Assembly (NCBI GenBank): GCA_029990175.1
Contig: JARKIP010000022.1
Location: 22,604,001-22,668,000, forward strand
Reading direction: 5' to 3'
Length of the DNA: 64,000 bases
Source: Petunia secreta
Lineage: Eukaryota; Streptophyta; Magnoliopsida; Solanales; Solanaceae
A program made the translations under genes and the position numbers. Below, in pieces: positions 11,903 to 22,435 of the stretch; positions within the stretch are counted from its first letter, which is position 1, and every line of letters begins with the position of its first letter. The notes under the pieces were generated by a model. That model searched no databases. It was not told the origin of the DNA and saw only the letters and a list, made by a program, of their open reading frames with translations.

Positions 11903-12929
11903 GTACCTAAAAAAATTAAAGACAAGAGAAAGAGGTTAGAGTAAAAACCCTCACTCCCTCCCTCACCTTTGGAATGTCACTCGGGTACACTCAATTTAGT
12001 GTGTGGTAGGATCTCTCAAGCTTGATTTCAAAGGCTTCCTTGTAGTTGAACAACCACCTCAATAACCACTCAAGTCACACGAACCAAATACTCTTCGGTA
12101 TGAGTGGAATTGATGTGACTCTATGTACGAACGGCTATATAAGTGAGCATTTGAGCCAAAAATATTCTACAAGGCTTCTTTGAGTTCTAATCTCCTCTAC
12201 GCACGAATGTCCTATTACGCTCAAGAGTTAGTGTCAATGGAGTATGACAATTACCCAAGAAACACTAACCAAGAAGCCCGGAGGCAAAGAACAAGTGAAA
12301 ACCTACGAAAAAACAACCCAAATGCTGAAACAGAAAGAGGCGCCCCCGCCTCAGGTGGTTAGGCGGTCACCTGGGAAAGTAAATAGAGGCCTCCACAAAG
12401 AGGCAGTCCGCCCAAAATGGGTAGGCGGTCGCCCAAAACTGGAATTTTCAGCATATTCCTACAACTTTTCACTACGTTCCAACAACGTTTCAGCCCGTTT
12501 TTCACATAAATTTTCAATCAATTTCAACCCGATACACAAAATCAATGATAACTAAAGGTGTATACAACTATAATAACCAATCCCCAATGGTTTTCAACTA
12601 CAAACAAACAACAATAAGCTTCGATTCATGATTGAAGCATTTTCAAGAAATTTCAGACTCTTTGGATTTTGATTTTGGAAATTTTGAATCGTTACACCAA
12701 AACCCGATATATGGGTATCAAAACGATGGCAATACTATATAGAACAAATCCCAATACTTTTAAACACTTGGGGATTTAAATCCAACCCGATCTTCTAATT
12801 TTTTTCAACTTTTCAAGTTTATCAATTTTTTTATTTTTCTTCTTTTCTTCAAGAACAAACACAACAAAAACAACGATACTAACACGATGAATAAGGAACG
12901 GGGGTTTGTAAGAACATAACCCGAGCCTT
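11903..12929 (-). other. Element 3 untranslated leader
   Basis: About 1 kb with no supported ORF. It contains AGGCGGTCACC-type decayed palindromes at about 12338-12440 and AT-rich sequence near the primer site. Confidence 0.55.
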
Positions 12930-12941
12930 GCTCTGATACCA
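12930..12941 (-). promoter_or_regulatory. Primer-binding site, initiator-Met tRNA type (element 3)
   Basis: Minus strand TGGTATCAGAGC, perfect, 3 bp from the LTR edge at 12945. Confidence 0.9.
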
Positions 12942-12944
12942 AAC

Positions 12945-13780
12945 TGATGAGGGGAAAATTACGCGAAAGAAAAGACGATATAAAATGCGATATCTAACAA
13001 GATATCGAGATAAAAGCATGACGAAGATTAAAACGATTACCTAAGTAGCACCGAGGAACTTGTCTCGATACACCTTGGGTGAATGTCTAGAATCACCTAT
13101 ACTATGCAACTACCCTCAAGAGACACTCGACTCTTGCAAACAGAATGATCAAAGAGGTTTCGATGTTCAACTTGGACTCTACCAAGTGAAATCATGCCCG
13201 CTCACGGGTTTTTCATTGAGATTCACTGAAGCAATTCATCATTCTATATTCAAAGTTGTGTAGCATGAAATGAAGACCTAAGGGCTCTATTTATAGGCCA
13301 CTTCTATGACTAACGTAAATGACTAAAGTGCCCTCAAGTGAGGTTAATACATAAAAGGCCACTTAGGGCTAAAATAGGAAATACACCCAAAACTAGTGAA
13401 ACTCCCGTCTAGGCAAAACAGTGGTGGGTGGTCCGCCTCGTGGGACTAGGCGCCCGCCTCATCTCAGCATGTGTGGAGTCAGCAGAAGGTGGGCGGTCCG
13501 CCTCTGCGGAGTGGGCGGCTCCCTCCTTGAGTTCCTGAGAGCTGGGACTTGGGTAGGCGGTCCACCTAAATCTGTGGACGGTCCGCCTCTTTCTTGGCTG
13601 CCTTGGTGCGCTCCTTTTTGGCCTTGTGATGCTCTCCCATGGCCTTATTCGCTTCACCCTTTGTCGAATCTTTGGGATGTGCCTTCAAATCTTCCCCAAA
13701 GCTCTTAGTCTCCTTTTTCTAGCATCCTTCAAGCTTGGTCCTTGAGAGTTGGCATCTTAGCTCTATTTTTCCCCGTATCA
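12945..13780 (-). repeat. 5' LTR of element 3
   Basis: 836 bp, plus-strand ends TGATGAGGGG and CCCCGTATCA. Clearly homologous along its length to 9201-10056, with a deletion near its start and scattered substitutions. Palindromes at about 13428-13590. Confidence 0.85.
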
Positions 13781-16070
13781 GATTACCAGTTAACTATTTT
13801 ATCCACCCCTGATTTATTATTTGCCTCAAAAGTCCCATGTTGTACTTGTCCGTTCAAGTTGTTGTGATGTCTCTTTCAGGAGTAAGGGATATTTATTATA
13901 ACCCTTGGAAGTAGTCAAAGTAAGATTTTTTAGACACAAATCTTTTGTCCTAATTTTAAGGGAATAATGGTCTTCTAGTCGACACAGTGACTGACCCTTG
14001 GATAGAGCATGTGGAAGTGGTTCCTCCGGTTGGACCTCTTGTTCTCATTCTGTTTGGTTCCCATCACTATCTTCATTTTTCCCAGAATCAATTCTCCCTT
14101 CTTCCGAATGTGTATGAGAATAGGAAGAAGAAAAAGAGACAGTTTCTAAGGAAAGAGCACAGAGTCACAAGTTCAAAAGAGTGTCCTGTTCCCTAAAGTT
14201 TAGGTCAACACAAGTATACAGTAGAATTTCATACTTTCAGCACCTCAGTACCATAACCAACCTAAGAGGTTTCAACCACTGACACTTTTAAGCTTTAAGG
14301 ATTACTCTATAGTCATTAGAACATGGTTTGGCCTATCTAAGGCCATTCAAAACAACCTGCAAGCATAAGGTTAGCAAGGAAAGGGGGAAAGGGGAATGCC
14401 TGAGTTAAGGTCTTTGTCCAGAACAGAGGACCTGACCAATAAAACATAAACCATGTCCATGTTCTTAACAAAAGTGGGTATGATCCTATTGGACCTCTTA
14501 ACTGGACAGGATTAACATAGACTAGCATAAAATAGAGCTTAAGCATACAGTGGTTAAACTTAAACGGCTCAGAGAATGCCAAACAGAGGTGGGATAAAAC
14601 ATAACAAATTCATCCAAACTAGGCAAATAGAGGGCCTTTTTGCAGTTAGTAATTAGGACAAAAGAAAGAAGAAAAGTACATTTTTTGGCAGTAAGAGGAC
14701 AAAGAAAATAGTGTGCAAGTTGATCAGGATTTGCAAAGCAGAAACAAGTAAACTAAGTGAAGCAATTGCTTTCTAGAAAAATCAAAGAAGAGGTCAGGCT
14801 TCAGAAAAGTGTTCTGCAGCCTTTGTTTTCTATGCATGAGCTGTGTTTTTCTATGTGTATGCTATAAGAAGTGTGTAAAGTGAGGAATGCAGCCTAGTTT
14901 AAATAGGTGTGAAGTGAGGCTCTTAATTTCAAACGGGAAAAACATCTATGGTAGTGAAATATTGCCTTCTAGAATTAAAACAAATCCCTTAGGTGGACTT
15001 ACCAAATATAAATCAATCAGGACCTAAGTTTAAGGTCAATCAGACCCTAACCCATAATAGCTCTTTCCCTTTAGGCACAGTAGGGTCCAAATTCATTATC
15101 AATTGTGTGGGAACATCCTAGAATTAAGAATTCACTAACAGATTTTCAAAGGACTCTAATTGATATAGGATTTAACACAAAATAACTTCCTTCTAAATTT
15201 CAAGCAAGAGTTCCTATTGAATCGATTCGAGATTTTCCTAGTCAGATTGCCATCCCCATTTTAAGCATTTAGTCAAGAAAATAATGCATCTAGACATAAC
15301 AAACATGGTCAGTGCATGATAGAACACAAACGAGTAGGTCCAAACCACAACTAACATTTTCTTCCACATATGTCAATTAACAGGGATGTCCAGAAGCACA
15401 AGACTATGAGAAACATATACAATACTTTTCTTTTCAACAAAATCAATGAACTAGCTAATTAATCGCATAAACTTTAATCAAGTAATAATGCAAACGTGTT
15501 AGCATGCAGAAGAAAACTTAGGCAAATCATAGGCACGATGTCACAGATTTCACAAAATCGAACAAAAGGAGTTTGGTTACCCGTTTCAAACTGGGTTGGG
15601 TCCAATCGACCCATCACAAATTAGGGTTTCACGGAGAAATTCTTACCCTTTCCTAAGCAATGGTACTGTTCCACACAAACAGAGCCCGTCGGAGGCATTT
15701 CCCGGCGGTGGCGATTGAGTTAACATAGGGTTAAGCTTTGCCCTCGTCCAAACACCATCAAAAGTGTATGGGTTATGTAGCGGATGAAGAGGGGAATTAA
15801 TTGATACTAATTTCCCCCATTTTCACCAGCCAAATTGGCCGTCCTCGACAGTGGTGGCTCATCAAGTCGTCAAGAGGGAGAAAAAGGGAGTGAATATAGG
15901 AGATGTGAGGGGGAAATGAGGGTAGGGGGAAAGGTTTAGGAGTTATGTAGGTGGATTGTGGGGATTTAATCTGGGCCGTTGGATTAGGGAGAAGAAAGGC
16001 TAAGATCGAGCCACGTAAGCGTGAGGTGGCGCTGAGGTGTAAAAATGTGTGTGATGTGTAAAATATGAGG

Positions 16071-16116
<46 letters not shown>

Positions 16117-16500
16117 TTGCGTATATATAACGTACAAGTAGTGTATATCAGGCATAATTTGATATAAAATAGGCATAAAAATGGTATAAAATAGGTGTAA
16201 AAATATAGGAAAATTAGGAAATTGATTTTAATACAATAAAATGGCTAGGAAATGCCTAAAACTGTAATTTTGGGATTTGAGACAATTTGGATAATTTTGT
16301 CAAAAATAGATGTAATTGCAGAGATTGTAAAAATAGTTATGGTTTGAAAGGATGCTTTTGAAAATGGCCTCGATTGTCAGGCCATTAAGAGAAGATCATT
16401 TGAAGGCAATGGGTGGGGCAAGAGTGGATACACAATCGTGTGTAAAATTCGAGAACTATTGATTTAAAATAGGAGGGACAAAATTGTGTGTCAACATGCA
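13781..16500. other. Non-coding region without recognised genes
   Basis: About 2.7 kb with no convincing ORF on either strand. It includes an AT microsatellite at 16075-16112. The minus strand between about 16.05 and 15.55 kb has a promoter or 5'-UTR look (pyrimidine-rich, then a GGTAACC-containing GC-richer stretch). No TATA-ATG-ORF chain could be built there. It may be UTR or LTR of an unidentified element, or host intergenic DNA. Confidence 0.4.
16075..16112. repeat. (AT)19 microsatellite
   Basis: 38 bp of uninterrupted AT dinucleotides, flanked by further AT-rich sequence. Confidence 0.97.
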
Positions 16501-16818
16501 TTGCAAATAATTGTGTTTAACCGCCCTGTAATCTAGTCATTATCCTAATTCAATTACACTTTCCAAATTTTGAACCTTTCCCACTAGGAAAAAGATTCAT
16601 ATAATTACCCTATAAGTCTAAAACACTCACATTGTCACCTTTTCTTGGTTCCTAAACACTTAAAAAGTTAAATACCTTTTTTATTTTGATCATTACTTCT
16701 TCTCTCAAAAACAAAATACCTTTCATTCTCGTCAATTCTCTCCGTCAAATCCCTAATCAAAAACTCCAAAACCACAAAAATCACCCTTTCATTCTTCAAT
16801 TTTCAAAACATGTTATCA

Positions 16819-18987
16819 TGTCTCAACCACAAAAATCTTTCATCTCTCCGCTTGAGTCATCAAAGCCCAAAGTATCTTTGAAACTTACCAAGAAACCCTA
16901 AGCACGTTCTGTAACTCTGGCTGAAAGATACACCAAGAAATAAATACAGGCTAAAAAAGAAGAATTCAAAATAAGAGGTAGAAGATTTCAAAATAAGAGG
17001 TAGAGGACTCTATGTCACAGATGGCAAGCATATCAGAAACTCCGATAGTGTCTGACAAGATTACTCTAGATATAAGACCTGATTCCACAATATCCAATTC
17101 TATTGTGCATGATACAATTTGGAGCTCTGAAAAAGTTGAAACAGAAAAGTTGGTGACTAGGTTAAATGAGTTAGTTGAATCTATGACTGATGGGGTTTCT
17201 GGCAGTGTAGAAGAGAGGAGGAAGGTTGTGCCCATAGAACTCGCTAAGGTTGTAGTAGAATCGATTAAAGTGGTTGAATCTATTGGATCTTAAGGAGGCC
17301 CAATCGACGAACTTGGTTTGGAAGGTGCTCCTTCTGAGACTGGGAAAGAGATGGTGGTTGTTAATGAACAAGTTGAAGTGGATAAAGGACCTATTGCGGA
17401 AGTCAAAGGAACTGAGAAAGAACATTGTCCTGTCTCTGTTCTTGTGACAACTTAGGACGTAGGAATAAATTGGTCGGAATCTGAGGAAGAGAACCAAGAG
17501 GAAGAACCTGAGACACAGAAATTTGAAGTATTTGGGACTAGAAAAAGTAAAAGGAAATTTGGTGCTTAGGATGAGGAAAAAATTTGATGAGGCTGAGTTA
17601 GTGTTTGTTAGTGAAAAGAAACAGGTAGTGGAGAAATGTGTAAGGGGGAAAGAAGAGAAAGTTGGTGAAAGAAGGAATAACAGTGCAAACAAGGGGATTT
17701 GTAGATGAAAGCAGTGATGAAGGAGGAAATGAGGCTGATGTTTTAGAATCTGAGGAGGAAGAATAGCCTATGGAGTCAAGAGGAGGTAGAAAGCAAGCCA
17801 CATGGTTTTCCCTGAAATAACAAAAGGAGAAGTAGGAGAAATATGCTGCAAAGAAAAAAGCTGAAAAGGCAGCTAAAGAACTTGCTCCTTCCCTAGAGGA
17901 GGACCTAATATAGGAGGGGGAAGAACCTGCTGAAAATTTTGAGGAACTTGATGACTCTAACTTTAGGGAAAGTTATGCTCATAAGAGGAAAGATTCCATA
18001 GACAGGGGTGAGTTCTTTGCTGGGAATATATTGTCTGAGATAGAGAAAGTTCAAATAAAAAATGTTGGTGGAGAAGCTGGACATTCAAATGTGGACAAAG
18101 CTATTTTCAAATAGGAACAAATGTGTTGTATGTAGAGGCAGTTAGGGAGTTCTTTATAAACTGCACGCTTATGAAAATGAGGATATCTTCCATTGTAAAT
18201 GGAGTGGTAATTGAGTTTGGAAGAGTTGAGTTAGGAGTGATCCTGGGTGTACCAGCTGCAGGTTATTACAAGTACAAGAAGTCGGAAAGGCCCTAGAGGA
18301 CATATAGTGTCACTCCTGTTGAGGTGACCAGGAAATTCACTGGCAATTCCAAACTTAAGCGCCCGATGAAAGTCTTGAAGGAAATGAAACCTAGTTACCA
18401 ACTTCTCTTTGAGTTCGTGAATAAGTTCTTGTTGTCTCGTGTTAAAAGAAATATTGAAGCCAATGCCTTGTATTTGACATACATTGACTTGCTTGACAGA
18501 TGTGTGCTTATAAACTTGCATGGGCTAGTTATTAAACATTTCAGGGGGTTGCGAATACCAAGAAATCAAATTCCTTGGTCCACTTCTATATTTTGTAGTA
18601 GGTTTTTCAAAATTTTGTAGTTCGTATGTAGGGTGGAAGAAGACCACACACAATGAACTGTTTGGGATGAATATCTAGAAAATATGTGATTTCTTCAAGC
18701 CAAAGAAGGCATCCAAACATCCAACGAGGTACAAAGCTGAGAATGATGATGAGGCTGAAAGCAAGGGAGACAGTGAAGACAAGGATAAGATGAAGGAATT
18801 AATGCGGCAGGTGGAGGAGCTGAAGGCTGGGAATAAGGAACTCAAGAGGGAGTTGAAGCTGAAGGGTCAAGAAATTAATTGTTTGACCATCGAGTGCAAC
18901 CAGCATCTAGCAGAGCTTATGGTGGAGTGCAGTGGGAACTCACAGAACATCACTGCACTTATCAAATATTTCAAACTTCAACCATAG
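16819..18987 (+). pseudogene. Putative plant transposon protein (Solanaceae type), decayed
   Basis: The start is ATG at 16819 (MSQPQKSFISPLESSKPKV). A Ser/Thr/Glu-rich N-terminus and an acidic/lysine-rich middle (SESEEENQEEEPE near 17.48 kb) follow. Then comes the conserved part (about 18.12-18.60 kb): VREFFINC, VNGVVIEFGRVELG, EVTRKFTGNSKLKRPMKV, ALYLTYIDLLDRCVLINL. A charged coiled coil (KELMRQVEELKAGNKELKR) ends at 18987. I recognise this arrangement as the 'putative plant transposon protein' domain common in solanaceous genomes; this is from family knowledge, not a search. Many in-frame stops, frame changes and a 22-bp tandem duplication near 16964-17005 make it a pseudogene. No LTRs were found for it. 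Confidence 0.6.
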
Positions 18988-19330
18988 AACATGTCATCCC
19001 AATTCCTTGTCTAGGTCCCTAGGATTTGATTCATGTCTTTATCGGTGATATTATATCAAGATAATTTGTGTTTTTTGGAATGTACTTATTTGGGTTCTAA
19101 TGGTGTAAGCCCTGTATGATTTGGTTTTAAATGAGTTCGAACAAAAACATTATTAATAAGTCTGATATCTCAACTCTCGTTAACACAAGAATACTATGGC
19201 TCATGACACATATTCTCGATCATTCTTCTCTTTCAGTACTTATAAACTATTATTCTTAAGAACTAAGGAAAGGGACTACTCCTTGCTCAAGAATAGATCG
19301 ATAGTAGGCGGATAAGTTTAGGCTTTATCA
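18988..19330. other. Spacer downstream of the transposon ORF
   Basis: AT-rich, no ORF; resembles a 3' untranslated region or host flank. Nothing else seen. Confidence 0.4.
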
Positions 19331-19450
19331 TTTTATCTTTTTACGATATCATAATCGCTGAATAGATCAACGTGATTGTTTTGAGGGGGAGGGAGGGTGG
19401 GCAAGGAGTTACCACGTTGTGAGAGAGAGAGATAGTAAGGAGAGAGACAC

Positions 19451-19698
19451 CTGAACTGTGAAGGCAAATTTTGAAACAAGCCCAATTTCTGTGTATGAGG
19501 TTCGAGAGTAGCTATATCAAACATATCACTCCAATCAAGCTTCTGCTCCTCTGATACAACAAAGAAATTTCCAAAACCTTCATAGCTGCCCTCCCATTGC
19601 ATAAGCTTCTCCTTTTCTTCCATTGGAAGTTTGAATAATTCTGTAATCTCTCTCTTGATGTCCTCTAGTAATGAAGGTGTCATTCCATAGTTTATAAC
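19451..19698 (-). pseudogene. Exon fragment of an SRG1-like 2-oxoglutarate/Fe(II)-dependent dioxygenase
   Basis: The minus strand encodes VINYGM, then ITELFKLPMEEKEKLMQ, EGFGNFFVVSEEQKLDWSDM and LFQNLPSQFR. This is the N-terminal (DIOX_N) region of plant SRG1 / codeine-O-demethylase-like dioxygenases. The 248-bp block is flanked by splice-like signals: TTAG before GTTATAAAC at 19698, and CAG/GTGTCT at 19451. It therefore looks like one internal exon. No exon 1 and no catalytic C-terminal HxD...H domain were found in the window. LTR element E begins 97 bp upstream of the exon, inside what would be the preceding intron. It is either a relic or one exon of a gene split by retrotransposons; relic is more likely. 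Confidence 0.75.
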
Positions 19699-19794
19699 CT
19701 AAGTTTTCAATAAAAATGTTAGGACTTATTACAATATTTTTACAATTACAAAGCTTAGTGTTACCCAAAAAAGGAAAATTTGTAAAAATAATAA

Positions 19795-20347
19795 TGTTGG
19801 ACTAAATCTAATTAGAAAAACAAATCGAATTTGTATAGGGTTATCTAAAAATTATTCGCATCAAAGCCACTAGAATGAAAAGAATAAAGAAAGCGAGATG
19901 ATAATTCAAGTAAAGAAACGAGGCAAAAGATGGAGAACAAAGTATATGTGTATTTTTGATGTGTTTTTAGATCCATTACATAATATTTACAAGGCTATTT
20001 ATAGCTTTCAAGGACGAGGGAAACATTTACTGCGATTAATGTCATTTACTGCACGTTTAATCGTGGTTTGCCTATGATCTCCTCATTTAAGTCGTGGGCA
20101 ACGGTCGACAGTTACAAAAGTGAGAGCTTGTGGTGCGAAGTCTCCTACATGGGATGAATCTTTCGCCTCGTGATGGATTTCTTCCAGTCACCTCGTCTTA
20201 CCAGCTCGCGGCCATCATCCATCCCGTGCTCGAGGCAACTGACCTCGGGTGCCGAGTGAGCCTGGAGAGCTTGTGAATAGACGTTTCCTACCTCATCCAA
20301 TTTTGAGCCTTGTCAATTTAAACCTCGTTGATTTTTCACCCCATACA
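19795..20347 (-). repeat. 3' LTR of Tat element E
   Basis: 553 bp. In sense (minus) orientation it starts TGTATGGGGTG and ends GTCCAACA. The start follows the purine-rich GGTAGGGGTACTATC. The far edge abuts the dioxygenase intron. A TATA-like TATAAATAG occurs in sense orientation (reverse of CTATTTATAG near 20.0 kb). Confidence 0.65.
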
Positions 20348-20352
20348 GATAG
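20348..20352. repeat. Target-site duplication GATAG, left copy (element F)
   Basis: Perfect 5-bp direct repeat with 26912-26916, flush against the LTRs of F. It is also the five bases immediately adjoining the LTR end of element E. Confidence 0.95.
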
Positions 20353-20483
20353 TGATAAGACCCAAATCGAGCAACTATCTAAAAACATCATCCAAGGCCA
20401 AGGAAGAGCTTATGCATTGGAACGCCATGGAATGAGGAGCATTCGGGATCAATTTCGAAGCGTTTCAAGGCTGCCTAAGAAGG

Positions 20484-20690
20484 GGCGGACCGCCTACTCA
20501 ACTAGGCCGGCCGCCTAGTTTTTATCAGCTCTCTGGATTGTGCTTCAGGCGGACCGCCTCTGCAAGCCCTTCAGAACAGGCGGACCGCCTGCTCCAAGGA
20601 GGCTGGCCGCCTGCTCCAACTAGGCTGAGCGCCTACTCCCTGGAAGGCTGGGCGCCTACTCTAAGTAGGCCGGGCGCCTAGTGCTGAACA
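20484..20690 (+). repeat. Array of imperfect AGGCGGACCGCCT palindromes in U3 of element F
   Basis: About eight units with arms AGGC/GCCT. GGCGGACCGCC is exact at 20484-20494, 20548-20558 and 20579-20589. Variants with altered centres follow (GGCCGGCCGCC, GGCTGGCCGCC, GGCTGAGCGCC, GGCTGGGCGCC). Spacing is about 20-30 bp for most neighbouring units. The array lies about 120-330 bp upstream of the TATA box. Confidence 0.9.
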
Positions 20691-20808
20691 AGTTGCGGGA
20701 ATTGCTAGTTTTTAGCCTATGTAATTTCTATTATGCCCCTATGTGGCTTATGACTTTAGAACTTACTTAAGGGTATTTTAGGCCTTTCCTTATGTCTTAA
20801 ATGAGGCC

Positions 20809-20816
20809 TATAAATA
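20809..20816 (+). promoter_or_regulatory. TATA box of element F 5' LTR
   Basis: CCTATAAATACTCC in mid-LTR. The same CCTATAAATA stands at the equivalent place in the LTRs of elements 3, 4 and 6. Confidence 0.75.
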
Positions 20817-21148
20817 CTCCATAGCTTAGCATTTTTTACTTAGTTAGCTATTATGATGAATGATTGAATGTCAAGTGACAATGTTCAAGAGTGGATTCTC
20901 TTTGAATGAAAACCCTTTGAGACGGTTTGAGTTTACTAGTGGATTCTAGTTGAACCCCAAACCACCCCCGATCATTCTATTTGCGAGTCCCAGGTGCGGC
21001 TCGAGGGTAGTTGCATAGTGTAGGTCCTCCTTGACACCGATACGAGGGTATTATGGAACGAGTTCTCCATAGTTACTTCGTAGGGAGTTCGAGTAGTGTC
21101 TCGCTCTTTATCTTTATTTCCGCGTTTCGATTTTGATTCTTATCATCT

Positions 21149-21160
21149 TGGTATCAGAGC
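21149..21160 (+). promoter_or_regulatory. Primer-binding site, initiator-Met tRNA type (element F)
   Basis: TGGTATCAGAGC, 3 bp after the LTR end, followed by AAGGCTCGGG, which is also conserved after the primer sites of elements 1, 3 and 6. Confidence 0.95.
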
Positions 21161-21828
21161 AAGGCTCGGGTTTTGTTTCTACAAACCCCCGACCCTTGAT
21201 TCTTCGTGCCTAGGTCGATTCCTATCCTTAGTTTCTTGGTTTATTGTTATTGATAGAAGAAAATTACAAAAAAAAAATTGAAAAATTGAAAATTCCAAAA
21301 AAAAAAAATTGGTGTATCTTGTTGGTTTGGATGATTTATGATATGGGTGTTATAGATTCATGATCGTGGATGAATCCCCGTTACTTGGGTACCAAAATTG
21401 TTGGATTTGGTGGAGTGTGAAAAATTGAAACCCCAATTGCCCTTAAACCCTTGATGAACTTGTTCTTGATGAATTTTGGCTTGATTCTTGGGTTGGATTG
21501 ATGTTGGATTGAAAACTTGATATTGGGGATTGATCTTCATTGGAAAACAAACGATTTGGTACCAATTTTGTGGGATTTGAACATATATAACACCAACTTT
21601 GATGAATCACAATCCATTTTGAAAACCCTTTGATAAACCCTTGTGTTCTTGAAGTTCTTGACTTTGAATCTTGATTTGATTGGTTGTTTGGATGTAAATT
21701 TGATTGGGGTTTGTTAGAAGGGATCAAAACAACTTTGGGTATCATTGGATTGTGAAAACAAGTTGAAACAATCGGATTTGAGGCTTGGAAATCGACTTGA
21801 AACGAGTTTGAACAGTGCTGGAAGTTGC

Positions 21829-22015
21829 ACTAGGCGGGGCGCCTAGTAGAAGGGGCGGACCGCCTACTTTTTGCTCACTCTCTGGATTTTACAGAGGCGG
21901 ACCGCCTAGTAGAGTAGGCTGACCGCCTACTTCATGTAGGCTGACCGCCTACTCCCCTCTACAGGGAACCAGGCGGACCACCTACTCAAAACAGGTGGGG
22001 CGCCTACTTCCTTCA
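21829..22015 (+). repeat. Second palindrome array, in the leader of element F
   Basis: About seven units of AGGC...GCCT. GGCGGACCGCC is exact at 21854-21864 and 21896-21906; others are GGCGGGGCGCC, GGCTGACCGCC (twice), GGCGGACCACC and GGTGGGGCGCC. The same motif as in U3 thus recurs about 1.3 kb away, in transcribed sequence. Confidence 0.9.
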
Positions 22016-22421
22016 AGTTGGGCATTGGGTAGTTCCTTCTAGGTTCTCTTGATTTGTTGATTGCATTGCTTCCGGTTAGTGCTATTAGAGTATAATCCTA
22101 CTCGATTAGTGCTAATTACTTTGAGCTATTAGGATCATCGTGCCATAGAAAGGAGACTAGAATTCAAAGAAGATCCGTAGTATCTTTTGATTCAAGTCCT
22201 CATTTAAAGTGCCTATCGTCCAATCGAGTCCCATTAACTCCACTCACCCCGGAGTGCATTTGGACTTGATAAGTGAGTGATTGAGTTGTGGTTCGTTGGT
22301 CAACTACTTGAAGCTTTTAGACTCAAACTTGTGTGAAATATCCATCCCCCACTAAACACGAGCGAGCCGAGTGAAAACAATTGTAAGGGAGTGGGTGAGG
22401 AATTTTGCTAACGTTTGTTGC

Positions 22422-22431
22422 TTTTTGTAGG
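22422..22431 (+). promoter_or_regulatory. Putative 3' splice site before gag (element F)
   Basis: TTTTTGTAG/G five bases before the gag ATG. Equivalent signals sit at the same place in elements 1 (4451), 2 (7099), 3 (11907) and 6 (62656). The donor is not identified. Confidence 0.45.
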
Positions 22432-22435
22432 TGCT

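Larger units (their letters stand above)
9201..13780 (-). mobile_element. Element 3: complete LTR retrotransposon lacking capsid, CCHC, protease and RT
   Basis: It has two LTRs (9201-10056 and 12945-13780), a perfect initiator-Met primer site at 12930-12941 and a purine tract next to the 3' LTR. The internal region is only about 2.9 kb and encodes a gag N-terminus joined directly to domain X. Flanking pentamers GATCA (9196-9200) and GATTA (13781-13785) agree at 4 of 5 positions, consistent with a mutated target-site duplication. LTR lengths of 856 and 836 bp with indels indicate an older insertion than F. Confidence 0.85.
20353..21145 (+). repeat. 5' LTR of element F
   Basis: 793 bp, TGATAAGACCC to GATTCTTATCA. 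It contains the palindrome array (20484-20690), TATAAATA at 20809-20816 and a U5 region shared with the LTRs of elements 1-3 (the reverse of their GAATGATC...GCAAATAGAA block). Confidence 0.97.
21161..22435 (+). other. Element F untranslated leader (possible intron)
   Basis: 1.27 kb without a real ORF. It carries a second palindrome array (21829-22015) and ends TTTTTGTAG directly before GTGCTATGG. The length and the terminal acceptor-like signal suggest that a leader intron may be removed from the gag mRNA. Confidence 0.6.

Noticed and set aside
17171..17692. 173-codon minus-strand ORF rich in Phe/Ser/Leu
   Set aside because: Complement of the Glu/Lys-rich stretch of the plant-transposon pseudogene; composition is that of an antisense shadow.
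21149..21160. Possible tRNA gene at initiator-Met-like sequence
   Set aside because: Only the 12-nt complement of the tRNA 3' end is present, next to an LTR: a primer-binding site.
20484..22015. CRISPR-like array (short palindromic repeats with spacers)
   Set aside because: Plant retrotransposon context, unequal spacing, degenerate repeats and no cas genes.
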